Below are positions 27,897 through 37,489 of a DNA stretch of 64,000 nt, piece after piece; the stretch's first letter is position 1, and each line of letters opens with the position of its first letter. Source of the DNA: Paenalicyclobacillus cellulosilyticus (GTDB lineage Bacteria > Bacillota > Bacilli > Alicyclobacillales > Alicyclobacillaceae); assembly GCF_014647315.1 (NCBI RefSeq), contig NZ_BMOY01000006.1, positions 21,439 to 85,438 of the forward strand, given 5' to 3'. The notes under the pieces were generated by a model. That model saw only the letters and a list, made by a program, of their open reading frames with translations. It was not told the DNA's origin and searched no databases. Both the position numbers and the translations under genes were made by a program.

Positions 27897-29225
27897 TCAA
27901 CGGATGGCGCCGCCGACGGCCGCGGTCTCCCCTTCCGCTTCATACCGCAGCGGCCGGTCGAAACGGGCAACGTCCGCCCACGTCTCGCGCTCCACGACGA
28001 GCGCTGTCTTGCCGTCGCGCACAAACACGACCGCCGCATGCGGGATCCGGTTGTAGTGGCTGATCATGGCGTAGTTGTAGGCTCCCGTGCCAAAGACAGC
28101 CAGGATGTCGCCCGGGCGCGGCGGAGCGAGCCGCGCGTCGCGGATGAGGATGTCGCCGCTCTCGCAGCACTTGCCGGCCACCGTCCACACTTCATCCGCC
28201 GCCTCGTGCGCCCGGTTGGCGAGAACCGCCTCGTACTTGGCGCCGTACAACGCGTAGCGCGGGTTGTCGGTCATGCCGCCGTCGACCGCCACGTAGTTGC
28301 GCACCCCGGGGATGACCTTTTGCGTACCGACCGTGTAGAGCGTGATGCCGGCCGGGCCGGCGATGCTGCGCCCCGGCTCCACCCAGACGGCCGGGATGGC
28401 GAGGCCGCGCGCCGTGAAGGCAGACTTGACCGCCCCGGCGATGGCCTCCACGTACTGGCGGATGGGCAGCGGATCGTCCTCGTCGGTGTAGCGGATGCCG
28501 AAACCGCCGCCGACGTTGAGCACCGCAAGCGGCAGTCCCATGCGCACACCCTCTTCGTACACCTCCGCCATGCGCTCGATGGCTGCGATGAAGCCCTCCG
28601 TCTCAAAGATCTGCGATCCGATGTGCGCGTGCAACCCGATGCAGCGCAGGTGGTTCAATTCGCGCACGCGTGCCATCGCCTGGCGGGCTTGCCCGGTCGC
28701 GCGGTCGAAACCGAACTTGCTGTCCTGTTGGCCGGTGGAGATGAACTCATGCGTATGCGCCTCCACGCCGGGGGCGACGCGCAGCAACACGTCCACCGTC
28801 CGGCCCAGCCGGTGCGCAGCCTCCTCGACCATCTCCAGCTCAGTGAAGTTGTCGACGACGAACGCGCCGATGCCCGACTCGATGCCGTATTCAATCTCGG
28901 CCATGGTCTTGTTGTTCCCGTGCATGTGGATGCGCTCCGGCGGAAAGCCGGCGGCAAGTGCGGTATACAGCTCGCCCCCCGACACGACGTCGAGCGCGCA
29001 GCCCTCCTCCTGCACCAATTGGCACATGGCGAGGGCACAAAACGCCTTGGCCGCGTACGCCACCTCGTACCGCAGGCCGGTCGTCGCGAATGCGTCGTGA
29101 AACGCACGGATGCGGGCGCGCAAATACGCCTCATCGTAGACGAAAAGCGGCGTCCCGAAGCGGCGCGCCAACGCCACGGTGTCACAACCGCCAATCCACA
29201 AGTGTCCTTCTGGCCCTATCTTCAT
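27897..29225 (-). CDS. lysA: Diaminopimelate decarboxylase
   Basis: A 442-residue PLP enzyme of the alanine racemase-like fold III type, making L-lysine from meso-diaminopimelate. YAAKAFCA contains the PLP lysine, HIGSQIFE and GGGFGIRY are cofactor-binding, EPGRSIAGPAG contacts phosphate, and GKCCESGD provides the active-site Cys of the neighbouring subunit. The ATG at 29225 has GGAAGG 4 bases upstream; a GTG ten codons earlier abuts its purine stretch too closely. It probably shares a transcript with the fumarase gene. Confidence 0.96.
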   Translation of the reverse strand: MKIGPEGHLWIGGCDTVALARRFGTPLFVYDEAYLRARIRAFHDAFATTGLRYEVAYAAKAFCALAMCQLVQEEGCALDVVSGGELYTALAAGFPPERIHMHGNNKTMAEIEYGIESGIGAFVVDNFTELEMVEEAAHRLGRTVDVLLRVAPGVEAHTHEFISTGQQDSKFGFDRATGQARQAMARVRELNHLRCIGLHAHIGSQIFETEGFIAAIERMAEVYEEGVRMGLPLAVLNVGGGFGIRYTDEDDPLPIRQYVEAIAGAVKSAFTARGLAIPAVWVEPGRSIAGPAGITLYTVGTQKVIPGVRNYVAVDGGMTDNPRYALYGAKYEAVLANRAHEAADEVWTVAGKCCESGDILIRDARLAPPRPGDILAVFGTGAYNYAMISHYNRIPHAAVVFVRDGKTALVVERETWADVARFDRPLRYEAEGETAAVGGAIR

Positions 29226-29523
29226 CGTACCTTCCAGCTTCAACGCCCGTTTCACCCTCCCCGTTGTCCACTCACTTCAACATAACAAATCTGCGCCCAT
29301 CTGGCCAGAAGGCTGCGGCGGACCCAGGATCTTCCCCAAGGAGCAGGCGGCCGCGGAACCCAGGGCGCGGGGCGGACAACATGCGGACGCGTGTCCTGGC
29401 GGGGCGGCCTCGCTCCGCATACGGTAACAGTGCCGTCCGCATCCTTCGCGCCGGCCGGCCGCGGCACGGCTCACCACGAATCCACGAAACGCACCACACA
29501 TCCGTGAAAAGGAGGAAATGCGC

Positions 29524-30864
29524 ATGTTCAGCTTGACCGGAGCCGAACTGGCCCGCTTTCTGCTCGGCCTCGTGGCTCTTTTGGTCGCGGCCAACCTGTT
29601 CGGCTACCTGGCGGAACGCCTCACCATCCCGCGGGTCATCGGGGAAGTGGCCGCCGGTTTGCTCATCGGCCCCACGTGCCTGGGTCACTTCTTCCCGCAC
29701 GTATTCTCGTGGGTCTACCTCGGTTTCCCTGCGGAAGGCAAGCTGTTCGGGCTCATCTACCAGTTCGGGCTTATCCTCTTGATGTTCGTGTCAGGCCTTC
29801 GCTTTCAAGCCCGTTTTCCGCGGGAGGACGTGAAGTTGGGCGCCGCCGTCATCGCGGGTTCGACCGTCATTCCGTTCGCCGTCGGCTGGTTGGCGACGTA
29901 TGTGTTCAACCCGGCGCAGTTTCTCGGACCTGACCACAACCTGCTGGCGCTGCGGATTGTCATCGCCATCTCCATCGCCGTCACGTCCATTCCGGTCATC
30001 TCGAAGATCATGCACGACTTGGGCATCATCCACGCGCGGTTCGCCCGGTTGGTCATCACCATCGCCGGCGTGCACGACATCATCCTCTGGGTGGCGCTCG
30101 CGGTGGCATCCGGCATCGTCAGTTCCAAGCACGGGGTCAGCGCGGCCGTCTTGCTCAAGAGCGTCGCGGTGACGTTCTCGTTCCTGATGGTATGCCTGCT
30201 CATCGTGCCGCGCTTCTTGCGCAAGGTGACGTCCTGGCCTGCCAACCTGTTGTTCCGGGCGTCGTTCGTGGGTTATTTCCTCGTCATCCTGTTTGCCTTG
30301 TCCGACATCGCGGGTTACCTGAACGTCGATGTCATGTTCGGCGCGCTCTTGGCCGGCATCGCCACCAAGCTGACGCTGCCGCCGCACCTGTTCCAGCGGG
30401 TGGAAGCCAGTGTGCGCGACATCTCGTTCTCGTTCTTCATCCCGTTGTACTTTGCGATTGTGGGGCTGCAGCTCAACCTGGCCCAGCACTTCAACCTCGG
30501 ATTCTTCATCCTCTACGCCCTGTTCGCCACCGCCGCGCAAGGGTTGGTCGTCTACTTGACGTGCCGGGCCGTACGTTGCGATCACCTCACCAGCATGAAC
30601 CTGGCGGCCGCGATGAATGCGCGCGGTGGTCCAGGGATTGTCCTGTCGACCGTGGCGTACACGCTCGGGATCATCAACCAGACGTTCTTCGCCATCCTCG
30701 TCATGCTGGCGCTGGTGACGTCGTGGATGGCGGGCGCCTGGCTGCGCGGTGTGCTCGTGCGCGGCCGACGGCTGATGCCAGGGGACGAACACCTGGTGAT
30801 CCAGAAGGTCCAAGAGGAGGTCGCGTTCGATCCGCAGCTCGTCCCGTCCCATGAGTCGGGGTAA
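29524..30864 (+). CDS. Kef-type cation/proton antiporter (CPA2 family)
   Basis: A 446-residue membrane protein with about 12-13 helices. PRVIGEVAAGLLIGPTCLG near the N-terminus is the CPA2 signature, and a later helix carries GVHDIILWVALA with the ion-binding Asp region. AMNARGGPGIVLSTVAYTLG near the end is also typical. No C-terminal TrkA-N domain is attached. The start at 29524 has AAGGAGG 8 bases upstream; the ATG two codons earlier is only 2 bases from it. It likely exchanges Na+ or K+ for protons. Divergent from lysA and convergent with the germination operon. Confidence 0.85.
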   Translation: MFSLTGAELARFLLGLVALLVAANLFGYLAERLTIPRVIGEVAAGLLIGPTCLGHFFPHVFSWVYLGFPAEGKLFGLIYQFGLILLMFVSGLRFQARFPREDVKLGAAVIAGSTVIPFAVGWLATYVFNPAQFLGPDHNLLALRIVIAISIAVTSIPVISKIMHDLGIIHARFARLVITIAGVHDIILWVALAVASGIVSSKHGVSAAVLLKSVAVTFSFLMVCLLIVPRFLRKVTSWPANLLFRASFVGYFLVILFALSDIAGYLNVDVMFGALLAGIATKLTLPPHLFQRVEASVRDISFSFFIPLYFAIVGLQLNLAQHFNLGFFILYALFATAAQGLVVYLTCRAVRCDHLTSMNLAAAMNARGGPGIVLSTVAYTLGIINQTFFAILVMLALVTSWMAGAWLRGVLVRGRRLMPGDEHLVIQKVQEEVAFDPQLVPSHESG

Positions 30865-30923
30865 AGGACGAAGCGGCCACGGGCATGTGGACCGCCCGCA
30901 CCCCGGCGCACAGCAAGCGGGCT

Positions 30924-31994
30924 TCAGCGCGCCGGGGCGCGGCGAAACAGCAGCAAGACCAACGAGCATGCCGGGATGACCAGCGCGAACACCAACGTGA
31001 ACACGGTCCAGTTCCAATTGAGACGAATGACGTCGACGGAGCGCCGGAACAGCCACATCGAACTGGCGACGGTCAACAATCCGACCGGGAAGGTGAGATG
31101 GCGGCCCGGCGCCACCCGGTGGAACAACGTTTCGCCTGCGTGGCAGACGACGTACAGGTCAAACGCGATCTTCAGGAACATCATCGGCATCCACAGGCTG
31201 ATGATGAACAGATCAAACCGGTCCAAGAAGTCGGTGATGATGATCTGGCGCACCTGTTCATATACGGGATACATGAGGCGCGCGGTGATCTCACTGCCGA
31301 GCACCAGCGTCGTGCCGACGAACGACAGCTCGAGCATCAGCGTGCCGATGCCGAGCGCCACCAGGCCGCGTTTGAGGTCGAACGTCCGATCCGTGAAGAT
31401 GAGCGGCAGGACGATGACCTCTCCGAGATAGCCGAACAGGACCCAGGAACCGCGCAGCCACCCTTGCCATCCGTTCTCAAAGACAGGTTGCAGAAAATCC
31501 CAATGAAAGTCTTTGGTCAGGCACACCAACATGAAGACGACGGCGTACGCCAACACCGGGTAGAACAGCTCGGCCATGCGCGAGGCCACCTCAATTCCGG
31601 CCCGCACCGCCATGGCGCCGCTGAAGACCACGAGCGATCCGATGAGCAAGGTGGGCGTTTGCGGCAACAGGGAGACGCTGACGATGTCGACGAGCAACCG
31701 CAGGTCGCGCGACGAGATGAGAAAAAAGAAAAACATGTACAGGAGCACCAGCATGCGCCCCGCCAGCTTCAGGTGGTTGACCAGCACCGCGAGGTAGTCC
31801 TGATCGGGGAAGCGGCGCATGACCGCCCAGATGAGGCAGAGGGACAATGCGGCCGCCGCAGCCGCCGTGGGAATATCGTACCATGCCCCTTGCTTGTCCA
31901 CCTGCGCCACCTGTGCCGGGAGGTTGATGATGGTGACGATGAACATGTAGCTGCTGCCGATGAGGATAGCCTGGCGGCGTGATACCTTCTCCAT
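30924..31994 (-). CDS. gerB: Spore germinant receptor permease subunit (GerAB/GerKB family)
   Basis: A 356-residue protein with about ten membrane helices, starting with the family N-terminus (MEKVSRRQAILIGSSYMF) and containing DRFDLFIISLWMPMMFLKIAFDLY. It is the APC-like B subunit that binds germinants in the spore inner membrane. The ATG at 31994 follows GAGGGCGGAAAGACAG. It is the last of four genes gerA-gerC-small protein-gerB. Expression would be in the forespore under sigma-G by analogy; no such promoter was confirmed. Confidence 0.92.
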   Translation of the reverse strand: MEKVSRRQAILIGSSYMFIVTIINLPAQVAQVDKQGAWYDIPTAAAAAALSLCLIWAVMRRFPDQDYLAVLVNHLKLAGRMLVLLYMFFFFLISSRDLRLLVDIVSVSLLPQTPTLLIGSLVVFSGAMAVRAGIEVASRMAELFYPVLAYAVVFMLVCLTKDFHWDFLQPVFENGWQGWLRGSWVLFGYLGEVIVLPLIFTDRTFDLKRGLVALGIGTLMLELSFVGTTLVLGSEITARLMYPVYEQVRQIIITDFLDRFDLFIISLWMPMMFLKIAFDLYVVCHAGETLFHRVAPGRHLTFPVGLLTVASSMWLFRRSVDVIRLNWNWTVFTLVFALVIPACSLVLLLFRRAPAR

Positions 31995-32016
31995 CTGTCT
32001 TTCCGCCCTCTCTGGC

Positions 32017-32241
32017 TCACGGACCGACGGGTGGCAGGATGGGGCGCAACGCCCGTTCCACGAGATCGGTGAACGTCGGCACATGGGTGATGGGCCCGGA
32101 CAACAGCCACAGCGCGCCCGCCACCACATACAGCGAACCGGAGAGGATGCGCGTGAACCAGTTGGCCTGGCGCAAATCCGGGATCTGAAACAGGAAGAAC
32201 GCGCCGGCCACCGCGATGAACTCAAACAAGTTCCGCGTCAT
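32017..32241 (-). CDS. Small two-helix membrane protein, D-type germinant-receptor accessory subunit
   Basis: A 74-residue protein with two hydrophobic segments (about residues 5-20 and 30-47) and a short soluble tail. Its ATG follows the gerC stop directly (TGAATG), so it is translated from the same transcript. Size, topology and position match the D proteins (GerKD/GerUD type) encoded with some Bacillus germinant receptors, which modulate receptor function. Sequence similarity was not checked, so the family link rests on architecture and context. Confidence 0.65.
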   Translation of the reverse strand: MTRNLFEFIAVAGAFFLFQIPDLRQANWFTRILSGSLYVVAGALWLLSGPITHVPTFTDLVERALRPILPPVGP

Positions 32242-33438
32242 TCACTCCGTCAACTCCTTGCGTGGAATGCCCATCGGCTCGCGCACATTCCCCGTGTTCT
32301 CCACCTGCACCTCCGCGTCGACCACGGTGTGCACCTTCGTGTACACCTCGTCCCAATGCGTGCGCAGCTTGCGCCACACGGCGTACTGCTGCCGGTGGAG
32401 CGCATCGCCGTAACCGATGGGATCGGCGTGAAACCGGTGCTGGAGGGCGGCAAGCGCCTGGTAGACCTCCTGTTCGATGACGCGCTTGGCGGTTCGTTCG
32501 ATGACTTCCATATTTTCTCCAGCCGCCAGGTCGTAATTCGATTCGTTTTCAATCACGGCGCCGGTCGCCCGGATCCGCAACGAGTACACCGGTTGTCCCT
32601 GCCTCATCCGAACGCGCAGCGAGGCATCGGTCTGGGGGAACTGGATGGTGATTTTCCCTTCGCCCTTCGGCGGCTTCACCGTGATGACCGGGTTTTTCGC
32701 CTGATTCATCGCCCAAAGCAACCCTTCCGCGGCGCCGCCTTCGAGATACCCAGCCAACCGGTCACCGCGGAAGACCGCATAACCGGCCACACGAATGGTC
32801 GATACCGCGTCGTGTTCGCCTTCAGGCTCTGTTTTCACCACCGAGATGGCGGGCAACACCGGATCGAGCCCGTCTGAAATCAGCGCGTGCAACACATCCC
32901 GGATCCGCCGCGGGTTTTTCATCGTCTGCGTCCCTGCCAACTCGCGGATCATCTCCGCCGGGTAGCGCTCCATGGGTGCGTCCGCGTTGAGCACGCTGCC
33001 GCCCTGCCCCTTGACGACGAGCATGAACGCGGTCAGCCGGTTTTGCGGAATGCGGGCGTTGACGTCGATGACCGGCGAGATCCCGACGCGCGCCAAGTCC
33101 TCGCCGATGAGCAACACCCGCATGTGCGCAAAGCTCATCCTGCGCGACATGGCGAGCTGCAGTTCGCTGTTGGCTTCCCGGATGGTGTCACCGACCGCCG
33201 AGTCCACGTAAAACGTCTTGGTGCCGCTTGTCCCGCCGCCGCCGCTCTGCCCCAGGGTGCCCATTTGGCCCGGCAACGGGATTTGGACCATGACCCGGTA
33301 ACGGGGTCCCGCTTTGTCGATGGCGGTCGCGACCACGAAGGCGACATCGTTGATCTCGCGCCGGTCCCAGCATCCGGAGAGAAACAGGGACGCTGCCACA
33401 GCCGCCGCCACGGTTCGCCGTCGCCCAGCCAACGCCAT
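32242..33438 (-). CDS. gerC: Spore germinant receptor lipoprotein subunit (GerAC family)
   Basis: A 398-residue lipoprotein. The signal peptide ends in LFLSGCWDRREIND, with lipobox Cys23 followed by the WDRREI block diagnostic of Ger(x)C. The rest is the three-domain GerC ectodomain. A Gly-rich QSGGGGTSG insertion lies near residue 65. The ATG at 33438 follows GAAGGGCGGGG. It starts ten bases after gerA ends and leads into the small D-type gene. The lipoprotein is anchored to the outer face of the spore inner membrane. Confidence 0.94.
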   Translation of the reverse strand: MALAGRRRTVAAAVAASLFLSGCWDRREINDVAFVVATAIDKAGPRYRVMVQIPLPGQMGTLGQSGGGGTSGTKTFYVDSAVGDTIREANSELQLAMSRRMSFAHMRVLLIGEDLARVGISPVIDVNARIPQNRLTAFMLVVKGQGGSVLNADAPMERYPAEMIRELAGTQTMKNPRRIRDVLHALISDGLDPVLPAISVVKTEPEGEHDAVSTIRVAGYAVFRGDRLAGYLEGGAAEGLLWAMNQAKNPVITVKPPKGEGKITIQFPQTDASLRVRMRQGQPVYSLRIRATGAVIENESNYDLAAGENMEVIERTAKRVIEQEVYQALAALQHRFHADPIGYGDALHRQQYAVWRKLRTHWDEVYTKVHTVVDAEVQVENTGNVREPMGIPRKELTE

Positions 33439-33448
33439 CCCCCGCCCT

Positions 33449-35095
33449 TCACCGGCGCGGTGACGGCCGCAGGCCGTCCGGCATCCGCCGCCGGTTCGCT
33501 TTTGCATACGACCACGGCCGCGCATCCATGTGCCACCACGGCGCGCGCACGAGGATGTCTTTGAGCTCACCCGGCCGGTAAGGCGCCACGCCCGCCAGGT
33601 ACGGTACCCCGAACGACCGCAGCGAACACAGGTGCACCGCAATCCAGAACACGCCGAGGACGATGCCGAACAACCCCAACACGGCCGCCAACAGCATCAG
33701 CGGAAACCGCAGCATGCGAATGGTGATGGCGGCGTTGAATTTGGGAATGGTGAACGATGCGATCCCGGTGAGCGCCACCACAATCACCATCGGCGCGGAG
33801 ACAATCCCCGCCTGCACCGCCGCCTGACCGATGACGAGCGCACCCAGAATGCTGACCGCCTGTCCGACCGTCCGTGGCAGACGAATGCTCGCCTCGCGGA
33901 GCGCTTCGAACGAGATTTCCATGATCAACGCCTCGATGAGGGCGGGAAAAGGGATGGTTTCGCGCGCCGCGGCCACCGTCAGCACCAGGCTCGTCGGGAT
34001 CATATCCTGGTGATAGGTGATGGTGGCGATGTAAAACGCCGGCAACAACAGCGCGATGAGGAAGAACCCGAAGCGAAGCCACCGAATGGCATTGGACATC
34101 CAAAATTGCTCATAGTAGTCCTCGCTCGACTGCAGCATCTGCCAAAACGTGATGGGCCCGGTGAGGACAAACGGCGTTCCGTCCGTGAAGACGGCGAATC
34201 GCCCCTCGAGCAGTTGCGCCGCGACCGTGTCGGGCCGCTCTGAGTACTGCATCTGCGGAAACGGCGAACGCGGGCTGTCGCGCAGCAATTCCTCGAGGTA
34301 ACCGCTTTCGAGCACCGCGTCCAAACGAATGTTCTTGAGACGCTGTGTAACCTCCGCGATGACCTTCTTATCGGCAAGTCCTTCGATGTACGCCAACACC
34401 ACCTGGGTTCGGGTCTGCGTACCGATGGTGAACGGCACCATCTTCAAGTTGGGGGTGCGAATGCGCTGGCGCAACAGCGCGGTGTTGGTGCGCAACACCT
34501 CGGTGAAACCTTCCCGCGGGCCTCGGATGACGGTCTCGGACAGCGGTTCCGCCACCTGACGGCGGTTGGTGTTGACGATGTTGAGCGCAAGCCCCTTCGT
34601 CTGCCCGTCCATGAGCAGCACCGCGTGCGCAGACAGGATACGCTCCACCGCCTCGCCCAGGGTGTGAACCTCTAGAACCTGGGAAACCGACAACCCCATC
34701 TGCAGCACGGTGTCCAGGGAACGCACCACATCCGGATGCTCAGGATCCTCAAACAAGAGCGGATACAGGGCGTGCATATGCAGGTCGTCCGTCTTCACCA
34801 AGCCGTCGATGTACACGATGAGCCATTCGGTATCCGGGACGCGCACCTTGCGGAATACCACATCGGAGCAGTCGCAAAACAGCTCCCGCAGCGCCGCTTC
34901 GTTTTCGGACAAGCGCGGCGCGAGCGGGCGCTCTTCCCATGCGCCGCGTTCTGCTTCCTGTCCTTGTCCGGATGGAGCTTGCGCTTGCGACGCATGCTGC
35001 TGGGGCGTCTTTCCAGGATCATCCTCGGGCGAACGGGAAGCCGAAGCAGGGTCCTGTCGCCGTGTCAGCGGGCGCAGCCGTGTCGTTTTGTTCAT
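33449..35095 (-). CDS. gerA: Spore germinant receptor ion-channel subunit (GerAA family)
   Basis: A 548-residue protein. After a polar, Gln/Glu/Arg-rich N-terminal region of about 75 residues comes the soluble GerAA domain (DTEWLIVYIDGLVKTD, ETVIRGPREGFTE, RTNTALLRQRIRTPNLKM). A C-terminal membrane region carries HQDMIPTSLVLTVAAARETIPFP and the TVGQAVSILGALVIGQAAVQAG block. The ATG at 35095 follows GCGGGAGGGAACCC. GerAA subunits form the pentameric ion channel opened by germinants. First gene of the germination operon. The polar N-terminus contains a run rich in Gln, Pro and Ala. Confidence 0.94.
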   Translation of the reverse strand: MNKTTRLRPLTRRQDPASASRSPEDDPGKTPQQHASQAQAPSGQGQEAERGAWEERPLAPRLSENEAALRELFCDCSDVVFRKVRVPDTEWLIVYIDGLVKTDDLHMHALYPLLFEDPEHPDVVRSLDTVLQMGLSVSQVLEVHTLGEAVERILSAHAVLLMDGQTKGLALNIVNTNRRQVAEPLSETVIRGPREGFTEVLRTNTALLRQRIRTPNLKMVPFTIGTQTRTQVVLAYIEGLADKKVIAEVTQRLKNIRLDAVLESGYLEELLRDSPRSPFPQMQYSERPDTVAAQLLEGRFAVFTDGTPFVLTGPITFWQMLQSSEDYYEQFWMSNAIRWLRFGFFLIALLLPAFYIATITYHQDMIPTSLVLTVAAARETIPFPALIEALIMEISFEALREASIRLPRTVGQAVSILGALVIGQAAVQAGIVSAPMVIVVALTGIASFTIPKFNAAITIRMLRFPLMLLAAVLGLFGIVLGVFWIAVHLCSLRSFGVPYLAGVAPYRPGELKDILVRAPWWHMDARPWSYAKANRRRMPDGLRPSPRR

Positions 35096-35123
35096 GGGTT
35101 CCCTCCCGCTGCCAGGATGGTCT

Positions 35124-35393
35124 TCATGACCAGTGTTTCCCGTCCGCGCGGAGAACATGAGCGGTGAAATCGTCATCCGTGCCGGGCCAAACGGCGAATC
35201 CGCGCGCTCTCACCTCGCTTTCCACCCGGCGGATGAGATCCTCGAGCACTTTGGCGTCGTCGATGTGGCGAATGGCCGCCTGCACGGAATCAGGCACCAG
35301 CCCGTAACGCAATGCCAGCAGCCCGATGAGCCGGTCCTGCGCTTCGTGCGGTACCCGGTCTGCCTGCGCCGCTGCCTCTGCCGTGGTCCGCAT
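35124..35393 (-). CDS. Small protein of unknown function, possibly related to the DUF4351 C-terminal segment
   Basis: An 89-residue protein starting at an ATG with AAGGAGGG 8 bases upstream. The stretch RLIGLLALRYGLVPDSVQAAI followed by a helical KVLEDLIRRVESEV resembles the C-terminal module found in many Rpn-like putative transposases (DUF4351), so it could be a detached remnant. The terminus is rich in Asp and aromatic residues. It lies 89 bases downstream of the universal stress gene and ends 28 bases before gerA begins, so it may be co-transcribed with the germination operon. No function can be stated. Confidence 0.45.
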   Translation of the reverse strand: MRTTAEAAAQADRVPHEAQDRLIGLLALRYGLVPDSVQAAIRHIDDAKVLEDLIRRVESEVRARGFAVWPGTDDDFTAHVLRADGKHWS

Positions 35394-35482
35394 GACGAAC
35401 CCTCCTTCACACAACCTGTATGCATCGGTGTCCATCAGGCCAAACGGCATGGCGTCATCGCCAAACGGCGTGGCGTCACAGG

Positions 35483-35899
35483 TCAATGCGAGACCAAAAC
35501 CGGCAGCTCGGTGCGTTGGAGCAGTTCATGCACCACCGGTCCCATCCGCAGCATGTGCCGGTTCGATCCGCCGACGATGACGAGATCGGCCCCTTCTTCG
35601 CGCGCCACCTCGCCAATCGTATGCGCCGGATCGCCTATCTCATGCCGGAACTTCACCCGCGTCCGCCAAGGCTGGAATTCATGCAGGACAAGCTCTTCTA
35701 TCTCCTTTGTGCGCAAAAGTTCATCGCGAGTGAGGATTTGGCGCAAGCCAATCGGGGTCTTGTAATAAACGGATGCGTTTTGGCGCGACACATGCAGCAC
35801 CGTCAGCCAAGCGTCATCGATGTGGGACAAAAAGAACTTGGTCAGCAGCACCGCGTTTCCGGCCGGGTTGACATGATCGACCGCCCACAGGATCTTCAT
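35483..35899 (-). CDS. Universal stress protein (UspA family)
   Basis: A 138-residue single Usp domain starting MKILWAVDHVN. It ends with the nucleotide-binding pattern GADLVIVGGSNRHMLRMGPVVHELLQ and PVLV, close to the GxxGxxxGS(V/T) site but with a substituted loop, so ATP binding is uncertain. The ATG at 35899 follows GGGGGTGTTTCAG. Soluble, cytoplasmic. No promoter was recognised with confidence. Confidence 0.8.
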   Translation of the reverse strand: MKILWAVDHVNPAGNAVLLTKFFLSHIDDAWLTVLHVSRQNASVYYKTPIGLRQILTRDELLRTKEIEELVLHEFQPWRTRVKFRHEIGDPAHTIGEVAREEGADLVIVGGSNRHMLRMGPVVHELLQRTELPVLVSH

Positions 35900-36063
35900 C
35901 TGAAACACCCCCGCGGCCATCCATTGGCGGATGGCGATGACGTTCTCCGACTCCATCATCCGCCATGGCCGCGCACACGAACAGACACGGAATGACCGGT
36001 CCCAGCGAAGCCGTGCACAGGATATCTTCAACCCATCGGACTAGTACGAACGGCCGAGGCAAC

Positions 36064-37299
36064 TCAGATCCAGGACAGCATCATCCCCGCAAACGCAGAA
36101 AGGATCACCGCACCCCACACGGGCAGCCGCCACATGGCGATCCATCCGTACGCCACGATGGCCACACAAAGGTCGGCCGGCGTCCGCACCGCCGTCGTGA
36201 AGACCGGGTTGTATAAGGCTGCCGCGAGCACTCCGACCACCGCCGCGTTCACCCCCGCGAGTGCCGCATGGCAACCCGGGCGGCGCCGCAGCGCGTCCCA
36301 AAATGGCAACACCCCCACTACCAGGAGAAAGGCAGGAAGGAAGATGGCCACCAAGGCGACAGCTGCTCCGAGGACGCCATGCGGATACGGCCTCATCACC
36401 GCGCCCAGGTAAGCGGCGAAGGTAAACAACGGCCCGGGCACGGCTTGCGCCGCACCGTATCCGGCCAAGAATTGATCCTTGGTCACCCAACCTGGCGGCA
36501 CAACTTGGTTTTCCAACAGCGGGAGCACGACGTGTCCGCCTCCGAACACCAGCGCGCCTGCCCGGTAAAAGCTGTCGATCACGGCGAGGGTCTGGTTGTG
36601 GGTGATGGCGCGCAGCACCGGCAGCGCCAGCAGAAGCGCAAAAAAGCACGCCAAACTCCCTGCCGCCGTGCGCCGGCGGATGGGGACGGAGAACATGCCG
36701 GCATCTCCCGCCACAGTTGCCGAAGACGGGGCGAGCCACCGCCAGCCCACCATCCCGGCCGCCGCGATGATGGCCACCTGAACGACACTGGAAGGCCACA
36801 GCAGCGAGAGCACAGCGGACACCAGGGCAATGGTTCCAGGCGCTTTGCCGGTGGCGAATCTGGTCGCCATCGACCACACCGCTTGGGCCACGACAGCCAC
36901 GGCGACCAGCATCATCCCATGCAACCAACCTGGATGTTGCACATGCGTACCGGTTAAGATGTACGCGAAGACGACCAAGGCGACGGCGGACGGAAGCGTG
37001 AACCCAGCCCATGCGGCCAGCCCGCCGAGCAGCCCGGCCCGACGGATGCCGATGGCGATACCCACCTGGCTGCTCGCGGGACCAGGGAGGAACTGGCATA
37101 AGGCAACGAGATCGGCATAATCCTGTTCATCCAGCCAACGCCGTCGTTGTACATATTCGTCGTGAAAATACCCGAGATGGGCGATGGGCCCGCCGAACGA
37201 TGTGAGGCCGAGACGAAGCGCGACTTGGAATACCTCTCCAACCGATCCGCGTGATGCGTTGCCTCCGGTTGCACTGCCCGAGTTGGTTTCTTGCCGCAT
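36064..37299 (-). CDS. chrA: Chromate transporter, long (two-domain) CHR family
   Basis: A 411-residue membrane protein made of two homologous CHR halves. The N-half has GLTSFGGPIAHLGYFHDEYVQ and CQFLPGPASSQVGIAIG. The C-half repeats the pattern with YRAGALVFGGGHVVLPLLE and GYGAAQAVPGPLFTFAAYLG. Such proteins export chromate or related oxyanions. The ATG at 37299 follows GTGGGGGATGTCGT. The N-terminus (about 20 residues) is Gly/Ser rich. Divergent from the UPF0126 gene. Confidence 0.9.
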   Translation of the reverse strand: MRQETNSGSATGGNASRGSVGEVFQVALRLGLTSFGGPIAHLGYFHDEYVQRRRWLDEQDYADLVALCQFLPGPASSQVGIAIGIRRAGLLGGLAAWAGFTLPSAVALVVFAYILTGTHVQHPGWLHGMMLVAVAVVAQAVWSMATRFATGKAPGTIALVSAVLSLLWPSSVVQVAIIAAAGMVGWRWLAPSSATVAGDAGMFSVPIRRRTAAGSLACFFALLLALPVLRAITHNQTLAVIDSFYRAGALVFGGGHVVLPLLENQVVPPGWVTKDQFLAGYGAAQAVPGPLFTFAAYLGAVMRPYPHGVLGAAVALVAIFLPAFLLVVGVLPFWDALRRRPGCHAALAGVNAAVVGVLAAALYNPVFTTAVRTPADLCVAIVAYGWIAMWRLPVWGAVILSAFAGMMLSWI

Positions 37300-37489
37300 A
37301 CGACATCCCCCCACGCAACATGCCGATATCCGGCCGCTTGGACGCCGACCAACGGAAGACTGGTTTGCAGCCGGTTGGGTATGGCCGTGCGAGATGCGCC
37401 ACAGTTGCCTCCATTGTACCATACGGTCGACAACCGGTGCGTCCCCGACGTAGAATGAGCTTCGGATGAAAGGAGCCGTGAGAGGACAC

